64,000 bases of DNA from NCBI GenBank assembly GCA_947501105.1, contig CANMUP010000002.1:806001-870000 (forward strand). Reading direction: 5' to 3'. The translations under genes and the position numbers were made by a program. Below the pieces are notes generated by a model. The model was given only the letters and a program-made list of their open reading frames with translations. It had not been told where the DNA came from and made no database searches. Source of the stretch: an uncultured Flaviramulus sp. (GTDB taxonomy: Bacteria; Bacteroidota; Bacteroidia; Flavobacteriales; Flavobacteriaceae). Below are positions 38,561 through 46,999 of the stretch, piece by piece (within the stretch, counting starts at the first letter, position 1; the number at the start of each line of letters is the position of its first letter).

Positions 38561-41500
38561 ATGAAAAATAATTATATAAGTCAGGGTAGGCGTGTACTAT
38601 TCTTTACTTTTTGCTTAATACTTTCCCCATTTTTTACCGATGCTTTAAATCCTACTGATGTTTTGCCTACGCATGTGTTAAATCATGCACATGTTCAACA
38701 GTCTGAAATTCATGGAACAATTTCGGATGCATCTGGTGTACCATTAGCCGGTGCACATATTATGGTAAAGACCACCAAACAAGGCGTGGTTTCAGATTTC
38801 GATGGCTCTTTTACCATTAAAGCCCAATCAAATGATGTGTTAATAGTTTCAGCACTTGGCTTTGTAACAGAGACGATTTCTGTTAACAATCAATCAGAAA
38901 TCAATATTCAATTAGAAGTAGATTTCACCCAATTAGATGCCGTGACCCTTAATGCTGGCTACTATTCTGTAAAAGAAAAAGAGCGTACTGGTAGTATTGC
39001 CAAAATAAGTGCTAAAACCATTGAAAAACAGCCTGTAAATAATCCCTTAGCCGCTATGCAAGGACATTTAACAGGTGTAAACATTGTACAGACTACAGGT
39101 GTGCCAGGTGGCGGCTACAACATTGAAATTCGTGGCAAGAATTTTATAAATGGCAATACGGAGCCTTTATATATTGTGGATGGTGTGCCTTTTGGCCCAG
39201 AGTCCTTAGGTTCCATAGATGTATCTGGGCAAATAAATGGCGGAAATATAAGTCCGTTAAATGCCATAAACCCCAATAATATTGCAAGTATTGAAGTATT
39301 AAAGGATGCCGATGCCACAGCTATTTATGGGTCGCGCGGTGCTAATGGTGTGATACTAATAACAACAAAAAAAGGAAAAGCAGGTAAAACACAATTCAAA
39401 GCCAACATGAGCAGTACGCTAGGGCGCGTATCTAACTTTTTAGAACTCATGAATACCGAGCAGTATTTGGAGTTAAGAAGAGAGGGGGTAACAAATGATG
39501 GTTTTGGTCCTTTTCTGGACAATCCGGGATTCGATTTTTTCTGGCCTGATATTAAATCTTGGGATAATAACCGTTATACGGACTGGCAAAAGGAGTTAAT
39601 AGGCGGAACAGCCTATCGGAACAATGTGCAGCTCTCAGTGTCGGGAGGTAGTGCGCAGACGCAGTTTTTAATTAGTGGGGCTTACCAAAAAGAAACAACT
39701 GTGTTTCCAGGGGATTCAAACTATAAAAAGGCTTCGGTACACAGTAATATAAATCATCAATCCAGTGATAATCGGTTTAAGGTAAATCTATCTACCATTT
39801 ATACAGACGAGAAAAACCAATTACCTAGGACAGACTTTACCCTTGCAGCATATACCTTAGAACCCAATGCGCCTGCCTTATATGACGATGAAGGGAATAT
39901 TAATTGGGAAAACAATACATGGAAGAATCCTTTAGCCGCTTTGGAAGAAGCTTATCAAGTAAAAATTAATACCCTAATTTCTAATGCTAGAATGTCCTAT
40001 ATGGTATTACCAAATCTAGAGTTCAAGACTAGCTTGGGTTATAACACGTATAGCTTGGAATCCTATAGGACATTACCTAGTTCTGCTAGAAATCCACGGT
40101 TTGGCTTTACTCCAGAAAATTATTCGTCTATTTCAACCAATAATTCCAAACGCCAATCGTGGATTGTAGAACCTCAATTGAATTGGAATAAAAATTGGAG
40201 TAAAGCGAAACTTAATATTTTGTTAGGAACAACATTTCAACAAGAGAATACCCAACAATTAGTTCAAAAAGGAACGGGCTTTCCTAATAATGGATTAATA
40301 CAAAACCTGTCAGCAGCAAAGACGCTAGAAGTAAGACAAGATGCAGATAGCCAGTACAACTACCAAGCATACTTTGGACGATTTAATTTCAGTTGGAACG
40401 ATAAATATATTATTAATCTTACTGGACGTAGAGATGGATCGTCTCGTTTTGGTCCAGGGAAACAGTTTGGGAACTTTGGTGCTGTTGGGTTTGCATGGCT
40501 TTTTTCTGAAGAGGGTATTTTCAGGGAGAGCTCCATTTTGAGTTTTGGTAAACTTCGAGGTAGTTTCGGTACTACTGGTAGTGATAATATTGGCGATTAC
40601 AAGTTTTTGGATACCTATAGTGTGACTGGTCTAGACTATAACGGAACTTCTATAATAGCCCCAACAGGAATTTTTAATCCCCTTTTTGGATGGGAAGCAA
40701 ACCAAAAATTGGAAGCTGCCTTGGCATTGGGGTTTTTTAATGATCGTTTGTTATTAAATACGTCTTGGTATCAAAATCGATCGTCTAATCAGCTCATTGG
40801 GATTCCACTCGCTGCAACCACAGGCTTTAATAGTTTAACAGGGAATTTTGATGCTACTGTTGAGAACACTGGTTTTGAAGTGGATTTACAAACCATAAAT
40901 CTTCAGGGAAAGCATTTTAAATGGACGACAACATTCAATATTACAGTACCAAAGAATAGATTGGTGAAATTTGGCGATCTGGAAAACTCCACATTTGCAA
41001 ATAGACTTGAAATAGGAAAACCTTTGACTATTGTAAAGCTCTATAATGCATTGGGCGTTGATTCTGAAACTGGAATCTATCAGTTTGAAGATTATAATAA
41101 TGACGGCGCCATAAGTAGGACAGATGACAGACAGTGGGTGGAGGACTTTGAGCCTAAATTTTATGGCGGTCTTGGGAATGTACTAAGCTATAAAAATGTG
41201 TCTTTTGACTTCTTTTTTCAGTTTAAAAAACAAAGCGCATTCAATAATTTAAGATGGAGGGCAACCCCAGGATTTAGAGGTAATGGTCCAGTGAGTTTGC
41301 TCGATCGTTGGCAGCAAGAAGGCGATACAAATTTGGTACAACTAGCTTCTGGAGGACTTTCTCCTAGTGTTGGTCCAAGTGACCTAAATCAAAGTGATAG
41401 TAATGCAGCCGTATCTGACGCCTCCTTTATTCGTCTTCGTAATATTTCTTTGAATTATAGGATTCCCACCATAAATAACAGCCTTGACATAAACGTATAC

Positions 41501-41620
41501 CTGCAAGGGCAAAACGTGTTGACCATAACAAACTATGATGGCGCTGACCCAGAACAATCTTTTAAAAATGCGCTCCCTCCACTGCAACAGTTTACGCTAG
41601 GACTTCAAATAGGATTTTAA
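38561..41620 (+). CDS. SusC/RagA TonB-dependent outer membrane transporter
   Basis: A 1019-residue SusC-like receptor. A signal sequence is followed by a carboxypeptidase-regulatory-like domain (IHGTISDASGVPLAGAHIMV). The bridging segment YYSVKEKERTGSIAKISAKTIEKQP leads to the plug (AAMQGHLTGVNIVQTTGVPGGG) and then SIEVLKDADATAIYGSRGANGVILITTKKG. The beta-barrel ends in LQIGF with the terminal aromatic. It imports a substrate in partnership with the SusD protein 16 bp downstream. Pairing with a TlpA-like protein is a known ICE arrangement and suggests uptake of something other than a polysaccharide, since no glycosidase lies nearby. Confidence 0.95.
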   Translation: MKNNYISQGRRVLFFTFCLILSPFFTDALNPTDVLPTHVLNHAHVQQSEIHGTISDASGVPLAGAHIMVKTTKQGVVSDFDGSFTIKAQSNDVLIVSALGFVTETISVNNQSEINIQLEVDFTQLDAVTLNAGYYSVKEKERTGSIAKISAKTIEKQPVNNPLAAMQGHLTGVNIVQTTGVPGGGYNIEIRGKNFINGNTEPLYIVDGVPFGPESLGSIDVSGQINGGNISPLNAINPNNIASIEVLKDADATAIYGSRGANGVILITTKKGKAGKTQFKANMSSTLGRVSNFLELMNTEQYLELRREGVTNDGFGPFLDNPGFDFFWPDIKSWDNNRYTDWQKELIGGTAYRNNVQLSVSGGSAQTQFLISGAYQKETTVFPGDSNYKKASVHSNINHQSSDNRFKVNLSTIYTDEKNQLPRTDFTLAAYTLEPNAPALYDDEGNINWENNTWKNPLAALEEAYQVKINTLISNARMSYMVLPNLEFKTSLGYNTYSLESYRTLPSSARNPRFGFTPENYSSISTNNSKRQSWIVEPQLNWNKNWSKAKLNILLGTTFQQENTQQLVQKGTGFPNNGLIQNLSAAKTLEVRQDADSQYNYQAYFGRFNFSWNDKYIINLTGRRDGSSRFGPGKQFGNFGAVGFAWLFSEEGIFRESSILSFGKLRGSFGTTGSDNIGDYKFLDTYSVTGLDYNGTSIIAPTGIFNPLFGWEANQKLEAALALGFFNDRLLLNTSWYQNRSSNQLIGIPLAATTGFNSLTGNFDATVENTGFEVDLQTINLQGKHFKWTTTFNITVPKNRLVKFGDLENSTFANRLEIGKPLTIVKLYNALGVDSETGIYQFEDYNNDGAISRTDDRQWVEDFEPKFYGGLGNVLSYKNVSFDFFFQFKKQSAFNNLRWRATPGFRGNGPVSLLDRWQQEGDTNLVQLASGGLSPSVGPSDLNQSDSNAAVSDASFIRLRNISLNYRIPTINNSLDINVYLQGQNVLTITNYDGADPEQSFKNALPPLQQFTLGLQIGF

Positions 41621-41636
41621 TTTAAAAACAAACATT

Positions 41637-43067
41637 ATGAAACATAAACAAAGCAGAATATACTTGAAAAAGTTTGTAAGCGACTTTTCTTTATATAGGA
41701 TTAGAATGATAAAATTACGGTCCCTATTCTTTTTAGTAATTGGAATGACCTCTTGTAGCGATTTTGTAGAAGCGGAACCACCAAAGAACTTATTGATATC
41801 AGAAACGGTATTTAATGACCCTGCAACAGTTGAATCTGCCCTTGCCAATATTTACTATAATATGCGGGAACAGGGTATGATATCTGGAAGATTTGGCTTG
41901 ACCACATTAATGGGAATTTACAGTGATGAACTGGATTATTATGGTTTTGATGTGAATAGTGCCGAATTGTACAATCATAACGTAGTTGCTTTAAATCCAA
42001 TTATTTTGGGGTGGTGGAGCAATGCATACAATCTGATATATGCAGCTAATGACATTATTGTAGGAGTAGAAAATTCCAATTCATTAAACACTGTTGACAA
42101 AGAAAGATTTAAAGGACAGGCTTTATTTGTTCGAGCTTTTATGCATAGTTTATTATCTAATATTTATGGTGATATTCCTTATATCACTTCAACCAATTAT
42201 TTAGAAAATAATTCAGTAGAGCGTTTACCCGTATCTATTGTGACTGGTAATATTATTTCTGACCTAACAAAATCAGTAACACTATTGGAAAACACCGCTA
42301 TTATTGGAGAACGGCTAACGCCAAATCTTTCAGCGTCTAAGGCTCTGTTGGCAAGAATGTATTTATACACAGAAAATTGGGAGTTAGCCGAAATGATTTC
42401 AAGCGACCTTATCAATAGGCACACTTTGGAGTCAGACATTAATGGTGTATTTCTAAAAGAATCTCCTGAAACCTTGTGGCAGTTGAAACCTGGCGATAGT
42501 CCGAGAAATACTCATGAAGCTAATGAACTAATAATTCAAGTGATTCCTGGACAACAGTTCGCATTAAGCAATGTCTTATTAGATGCTTTTGAACCTGGAG
42601 ATTTACGGTTAAATAACTGGACTGGCAGTACAACAAGCACGGATGGAACAATCACTTTACATTTTGCTGATAAGTTCAAAGCGACCTTTGCTGAAACCGA
42701 GTCATTGGAATATTCCATCATTTTCCGGTTGTCAGAACAATATTTGATAAGAGCAGAGGCTAGAGTGAAACTGGGAAATATTTCAGGTGCACAACAGGAT
42801 TTAAATGCCATCAGAAATCGGGCAGGGTTGACCAATACAACAGCAAATTTAATGAATGATTTACTGAAAGCCATCCATCAAGAACGACGTGTAGAATTAT
42901 TTGCAGAACAAGGTCACCGTTGGTTTGATTTAAAACGAACAGGTAATGCCAATGACGTTTTAAGCCCTATTAAACCAAATTGGAAGGAAACACATATGTT
43001 GCTTCCAATTCCTGAGTCGGAATTAGAGATCAATCCTAATTTATTACCCCAAAATTTAGGGTATTAG
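41637..43067 (+). CDS. SusD/RagB substrate-binding lipoprotein
   Basis: A 476-residue SusD-type lipoprotein. The lipobox is in GMTSCSDFVEAEPPKN. The body has the N-terminal helical motif (SALANIYYNMREQGM) and the C-terminal LLPIPESELEINPNL common to the family; RAEARVKLGNISGAQQDLNAIRNRAGL is the characteristic repeat. The first ATG at 41637 gives a long N-region before the lipobox; the ATG at 41706 gives a more normal signal, so the start may be 41706. It would cap the SusC barrel on the cell surface. Stop and start spacing to SusC (16 bp) and to TlpA (24 bp) indicates an operon. Confidence 0.93.
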   Translation: MKHKQSRIYLKKFVSDFSLYRIRMIKLRSLFFLVIGMTSCSDFVEAEPPKNLLISETVFNDPATVESALANIYYNMREQGMISGRFGLTTLMGIYSDELDYYGFDVNSAELYNHNVVALNPIILGWWSNAYNLIYAANDIIVGVENSNSLNTVDKERFKGQALFVRAFMHSLLSNIYGDIPYITSTNYLENNSVERLPVSIVTGNIISDLTKSVTLLENTAIIGERLTPNLSASKALLARMYLYTENWELAEMISSDLINRHTLESDINGVFLKESPETLWQLKPGDSPRNTHEANELIIQVIPGQQFALSNVLLDAFEPGDLRLNNWTGSTTSTDGTITLHFADKFKATFAETESLEYSIIFRLSEQYLIRAEARVKLGNISGAQQDLNAIRNRAGLTNTTANLMNDLLKAIHQERRVELFAEQGHRWFDLKRTGNANDVLSPIKPNWKETHMLLPIPESELEINPNLLPQNLGY

Positions 43068-43091
43068 GTTGAGTTTTTAAAAACATAAACT

Positions 43092-44435
43092 ATGGTTAAA
43101 ATGAATTTTAAAATATATACAACAATTCTATTGGTTCAAATAATGTTTCTATTTATATCATGCTCAGATGATAAAATATCGCATAAGGAGAATCAAAGCG
43201 TTATTACAGCTATAAATCCTCAGGCAGAAAAGGATTTTAAACAAATTGATTCTTTAAAGTCACATTTTTGTGATTATCCAGAAGAATGTGAACGTTATGA
43301 AGCATTTACATTTTTAGAAAAGCGAAGGTTTGAAGAAAGAGTGTCGAAAAATCGAGTACGTTTAGCTCAGAATTTTTTGGAAGCCTATCCTGACGATCCT
43401 CGATATTTTGAAGTGCTAAAGTTTTTCTTTCATCTAAATTTTGAACCTCGTTTTTTAGTTGAAAAAATACCAGATAGTTTAGCTGTTTTTCTTTCCAAAA
43501 AGACCCAATATGGTACAGATGAATATTTTAAAAAGCTACGATCACTTCCGATAGATAAGGACGCACAAGATGACTGGTTGGATAAGAGCTATGAATTAGC
43601 TTCAAAATTTCTACAATCCGAAGCACCTATAGAAAAAAAATTGGAAATAGAGATTGCTGTTTTAGGACGAGATTTTCGTGGGGCACTTGTGCTATATAAT
43701 AGTCTGAACAAACAGAAAAAAGGTATGGAAACAGTTTTTTGGATGCAATTCGACAAGCATTACTGGGAACCCTTTAGATTGAGAATGATTGACCTTATTG
43801 AAAAATATTCTGATTTAGAAATAATGGCTACATATTTGGAGCAACTAATAGCTTTGATTACAAAATTCTCACCACATTTGGCGGAACCATATTGGGAGGG
43901 GTTTTTACAAATAACTGATGTAAACCATTCTTTTTCCAATAATAAAGGATTTAGAGCTGTTCATGAAAAGGCCAAGGCAAATTTGAAGGTCCTAAAAAAT
44001 ATTGATGACTCCAAGCCATTGAAAATGACATTTACCACTATTGATGGTACAAAAGTTAATCTAGCTGATATGCGAGGAAAAGTAGTATTGATTGATTTTT
44101 GGACCATTAGGTGCGCACCATGTATAAAAGAAATGCCACATGTTCAGACGATGTATGATAAATACCGAAATAAAGGATTTGAAGTCATTGGTTTGGTAGG
44201 AGATGATGATACGGCTAAACAACAAGTACTAAAAATTATTAAGAGACAAAACGCTACTTGGCCTCAATATTTAGATAAAGGAGAAGATGCGGTTGTTAGT
44301 TATCACTCTTTATATAATATTAAATCATATCCAACGGTATGGCTATTAAACAAGGATGGAATAGTAGTGGATAGAAATGCAAGAGGAGGGCGCCTAGAAC
44401 CACTCATAAGGAAGTATTTGGAATTGGATAATTAA
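43092..44435 (+). CDS. TlpA-like thioredoxin-fold lipoprotein
   Basis: A 447-residue lipoprotein (signal LFISCSDD) with a helical N-terminal part of about 300 residues and a C-terminal thioredoxin domain. The domain has LADMRGKVVLIDFW, the active site RCAPCIKEMP, and the late cis-Pro segment SYPTVWLL. CxxC reductants of this type work in the periplasm. As the third gene of the SusCD unit it may reduce disulfides in the transporter or in an imported substrate. A terminator follows at 44469. The N-terminal part has no recognised domain. The CAPC motif is intact. Confidence 0.85.
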   Translation: MVKMNFKIYTTILLVQIMFLFISCSDDKISHKENQSVITAINPQAEKDFKQIDSLKSHFCDYPEECERYEAFTFLEKRRFEERVSKNRVRLAQNFLEAYPDDPRYFEVLKFFFHLNFEPRFLVEKIPDSLAVFLSKKTQYGTDEYFKKLRSLPIDKDAQDDWLDKSYELASKFLQSEAPIEKKLEIEIAVLGRDFRGALVLYNSLNKQKKGMETVFWMQFDKHYWEPFRLRMIDLIEKYSDLEIMATYLEQLIALITKFSPHLAEPYWEGFLQITDVNHSFSNNKGFRAVHEKAKANLKVLKNIDDSKPLKMTFTTIDGTKVNLADMRGKVVLIDFWTIRCAPCIKEMPHVQTMYDKYRNKGFEVIGLVGDDDTAKQQVLKIIKRQNATWPQYLDKGEDAVVSYHSLYNIKSYPTVWLLNKDGIVVDRNARGGRLEPLIRKYLELDN

Positions 44436-44468
44436 CTTTTTATTTAGTTTTTTATTTGAATTAGTCAA

Positions 44469-44498
44469 GAAAAGGTGTCTTTATGAAGACACCTTTTC
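44469..44498. terminator. Bidirectional terminator
   Basis: GAAAAGGTGTCTT (44469-44481) pairs perfectly with AAGACACCTTTTC (44486-44498) around a 4-base loop. It separates the SusCD-TlpA unit on the plus strand from the convergent small peptide gene on the minus strand. Confidence 0.85.
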
Positions 44499-44518
44499 AT
44501 TTGATTTACAATTCTTTC

Positions 44519-44755
44519 TTACTGTGATTTTTTTAAAGGAATTGATAGCCCTGTATCTTGAAAAACTTCTTGACCAAGATAGTAACACTGATCTTGAGTG
44601 GTATTATTACAATCAACTTGAACGGGTATTGCACCAGTTGGACCTTCAATGTATCCAGTGTTAGAGAAGGAATCAGTTTCAGTAGCAAATGATAAGCTTA
44701 TTGCTAATAAAATAGCAAAAGCTGGTAAAACGAATTTTAAAATTTTTGTTTTCAT
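44519..44755 (-). CDS. DUF6520-type small exported peptide
   Basis: A 78-residue precursor with signal sequence MKTKILKFVLPAFAILLAIS and likely cleavage near FATETD. The mature part (about 55 residues) contains two cysteines (VDCNNTTQDQCYYLG) and ends in a basic tail. This is the DUF6520 form common in Flavobacteriaceae, function unknown. It is the last gene of a minus-strand unit after the MauE-like gene, with 61 bp between them. A small secreted cysteine-containing peptide beside a redox membrane protein suggests that its disulfide is formed or reduced at the membrane. Confidence 0.8.
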   Translation of the reverse strand: MKTKILKFVLPAFAILLAISLSFATETDSFSNTGYIEGPTGAIPVQVDCNNTTQDQCYYLGQEVFQDTGLSIPLKKSQ

Positions 44756-44816
44756 AATATTAAATTTAAATAATTAATGACTTCTCTTTTTTATACAGGT
44801 TTTTGGTCTTTCCCTG

Positions 44817-45272
44817 TCACTGCGCAGTATTTTTATTTAGTAAATGTTTCTTGCTTTTTTTTATTAATAATATTCCTAAAAGAGCAAGTGCTATAAATAC
44901 TATATTGAAGATCAGATGTTCTTTCCAGTTCAGGGCTTGCAAAATGCCTCCACACGAACAGGGTATGTCATTGCTTAAGTTTAGAACTAGCATGATATAG
45001 ATGGTAAATATTGACATTAATGAAAAACTGGCATACAATGCCGTTAAAGTATATTTAGGAAAAAAGAATAGTATTGAAATTAAAACCTCAATTATTGGTA
45101 CTCCCCAAGCGATCCATATAGCATATGAAGAAATCATTGGAAATCGTTCCAATCTCAAACAGAATTGTTTAATATCAATAAATTTACTCGTGGCTGTATA
45201 AACAAACAGTACAATAAATAGAAAACTGACTATTTTTGGTGTAATTTGATATAGAATTTTTGAACCTGTCAT
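44817..45272 (-). CDS. MauE/DoxX-type redox membrane protein
   Basis: A 151-residue protein with four membrane helices (about residues 12-30, 45-68, 75-100 and 118-140). It has a CSCGG motif in a loop (DIPCSCGGILQ), typical of MauE/DoxX proteins that handle thiols or quinones. It sits in the inner membrane. It lies upstream of the DUF6520 peptide in the same direction. Operator-like copy B begins 47 bp before its start codon, so it is a likely target of the AraC regulator next to it. The redox partner is not known. Confidence 0.82.
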   Translation of the reverse strand: MTGSKILYQITPKIVSFLFIVLFVYTATSKFIDIKQFCLRLERFPMISSYAIWIAWGVPIIEVLISILFFFPKYTLTALYASFSLMSIFTIYIMLVLNLSNDIPCSCGGILQALNWKEHLIFNIVFIALALLGILLIKKSKKHLLNKNTAQ

Positions 45273-45318
45273 ATCTTTTGATTCGATATGGTAAAGTTCC
45301 GTAGTAATATTTATTTTT

Positions 45319-45350
45319 AAGGGATAAGTATTTGACTGTAAAGGATTTAA
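45319..45350 (+). promoter_or_regulatory. Operator-like motif, copy B
   Basis: GGAT at 45322-45325, TTGACT at 45332-45337 and GGAT at 45343-45346, with the same 21-bp spacing as copies A and C. It lies between the MauE-like gene start and the end of the AraC gene. The orientation is toward the AraC gene, that is, opposite to MauE transcription. Confidence 0.55.
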
Positions 45351-45374
45351 TTAAAAAATGAAGATTTTAGACAC

Positions 45375-46358
45375 TTATTTGTCTCTGTTTAATGATTTTT
45401 TGCGTAGGTCGCTTGGTGTATATTCGTAATGCTTTTTAAAGGTTCTGGAAAAGTGTGAGATGCTTTTAAAGCCAGTCATGTGTGCAATGGACTTAATGGA
45501 TTGATCCGAAAATTGAATCAACATTTTTGATTTTCGCATCCGTTCTGCCATTAGGAAGCGATGGACTGAAGTGCCATATAATTCTTTAAAACCGTACTTT
45601 AATTTGAATTCATTAGTTCCTAGCTGAAGCGCAAAGTCTTTTAATGAAGGAAGCTCCTTTTCGAGATTGTTTATGATGATATCATGACCTTTGCGTATTT
45701 TTCGTATGTCCTCAAAACTTAATCGGAGTTTTGGTTTTTGTGAATCAATTTCTGCTTCATTTTGTGATGGATTATGATTTTCATGGAATTGAAACACGCT
45801 CTGTTTTAGATCATTTTCTAATTTATCTTGACTCGTGGCATGATGAATAACAGTTATAAGCACTTTTCTTTCGTCAATGTTTTCACCTTTAAAGATTGTG
45901 AAGTAACACATTTTGGGAACCACCAAACTGCCTTTGGTTTTAAAATTTAATTCTAGGGCGGTGTCATAAAACTCTTTTTGCATTAATGATTTCCAGAGCG
46001 TTTGCCATTTCGTTAGAGAGGTTTCGGTTAAAAAATCAGTGAAATGGGCTCCAATGATATCTGTATGCAGTACAGATAGAATATTACAGGTTTGTTGATT
46101 GGCCATTTGAATCTGTCCTTTCTCATCAAGAATAACACTCATCTGAATAGTTTCTAGTATGGGATTATTCGAATTTGCATAACCTTGATGTAGCATGGTT
46201 TCCTGTATTTCTTCTGCCAGTATATTCAGTGCAATAACAAGCGATTCTAAGCTATCGTTTTTTGTAGAACGTTCTAAGCGATAAAAGAAATTACCCGATG
46301 CCATTTCCAATAGCATTTGGTTAATTCGCTGCATTCTTTGTTTTTTACTGTTGCTCAC
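45375..46358 (-). CDS. AraC-family regulator with PAS-like sensor
   Basis: A 327-residue regulator. Residues 1-60 are helical and resemble a linker or dimerization part, 65-190 look like a PAS domain (MSVILDEKGQIQMANQQT), and the C-terminal 95 residues are an AraC helix-turn-helix pair (DFALQLGTNEFKLKYGFKELYG, then SIKSIAHMTGFKSISHFSRTFKKHY). PAS-AraC proteins sense a small ligand and bind direct repeats. Three candidate sites with 21-bp spacing exist in the ICE (copies A, B and C). Its own start is 51 bp from the end of the STAS-like gene, so it follows that gene in one minus-strand operon. Confidence 0.85.
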   Translation of the reverse strand: MSNSKKQRMQRINQMLLEMASGNFFYRLERSTKNDSLESLVIALNILAEEIQETMLHQGYANSNNPILETIQMSVILDEKGQIQMANQQTCNILSVLHTDIIGAHFTDFLTETSLTKWQTLWKSLMQKEFYDTALELNFKTKGSLVVPKMCYFTIFKGENIDERKVLITVIHHATSQDKLENDLKQSVFQFHENHNPSQNEAEIDSQKPKLRLSFEDIRKIRKGHDIIINNLEKELPSLKDFALQLGTNEFKLKYGFKELYGTSVHRFLMAERMRKSKMLIQFSDQSIKSIAHMTGFKSISHFSRTFKKHYEYTPSDLRKKSLNRDK

Positions 46359-46409
46359 ATTCGAGGAATTATGGTTTATGTAGTTATTATCTGAGAGAAA
46401 TAAAGGTTT

Positions 46410-46820
46410 TTAAACTACAGCTTTGTATTCATTTAAAAATAGTAATGCCTCTTCAATATGCTCAAAGGACTGTGTTGGGATAGGAGGATTACTGGTACGG
46501 ATATAAAGTTCAGATAACATTTCGGAAACAGGAGGTTCAACAATAACAGCCACAGCTTTTATTAATGTTGATCCTTCCATAGCCACGTAAGCCCTTGCCG
46601 ACTTATTAATAATTTTAATACCTCGGATATCGCACAGTACAGGTAAGAACCGTCCTTCATGTAATAACAGCCTGTCTTTGACAACTTGAATAGCAGCATC
46701 TAAGTCTATAGTAACACCTTGGTGGTATACGATATGTAAGATGCCATCGTCAAGGAATCTATAGGATGCATAGTCATTTTCAAAATAATTTCGCATGATG
46801 GTAGAAAACTGGTTTTTCAA
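46410..46820 (-). CDS. STAS-like regulator (DUF7793-type)
   Basis: A 136-residue soluble protein with alternating strands and helices: ILHIVYHQGVTIDLDAAIQVV, then RFLPVLCDIRGIKIINKSARAYV, and a C-terminal helix. This is the SpoIIAA/STAS-like form seen in Bacteroidetes sensor or anti-sigma-antagonist systems, and the DUF7793 label is the best fit. It heads a minus-strand pair with the AraC gene. It diverges from the PLP-enzyme gene at 47000 across about 180 bp containing operator-like copy C. It may feed a partner-protein signal into the AraC step. The partner is not visible. Confidence 0.65.
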   Translation of the reverse strand: MKNQFSTIMRNYFENDYASYRFLDDGILHIVYHQGVTIDLDAAIQVVKDRLLLHEGRFLPVLCDIRGIKIINKSARAYVAMEGSTLIKAVAVIVEPPVSEMLSELYIRTSNPPIPTQSFEHIEEALLFLNEYKAVV

Positions 46821-46900
46821 TATAAACTTACAAAATTATCAACACAATCATTACCCGTACATCGAATAACATCGATTAACATTGGCTTTTGTTTGTCTAA

Positions 46901-46930
46901 AGAGGATTAAAAGTTGACTCTAAGGGATTA
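46901..46930 (+). promoter_or_regulatory. Operator-like motif, copy C
   Basis: GGAT at 46904-46907, TTGACT at 46914-46919 and GGAT at 46925-46928, with the 21-bp spacing of copies A and B. It lies 71 bp before the PLP-enzyme gene and 80 bp from the divergent STAS-like gene, so it may serve either. Confidence 0.55.
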
Positions 46931-46999
46931 TGGAATGCCGTTATTTCCCAATCTCCTACAAATTCAACTAAATTAAATGACATTTAAATATATAATCAG

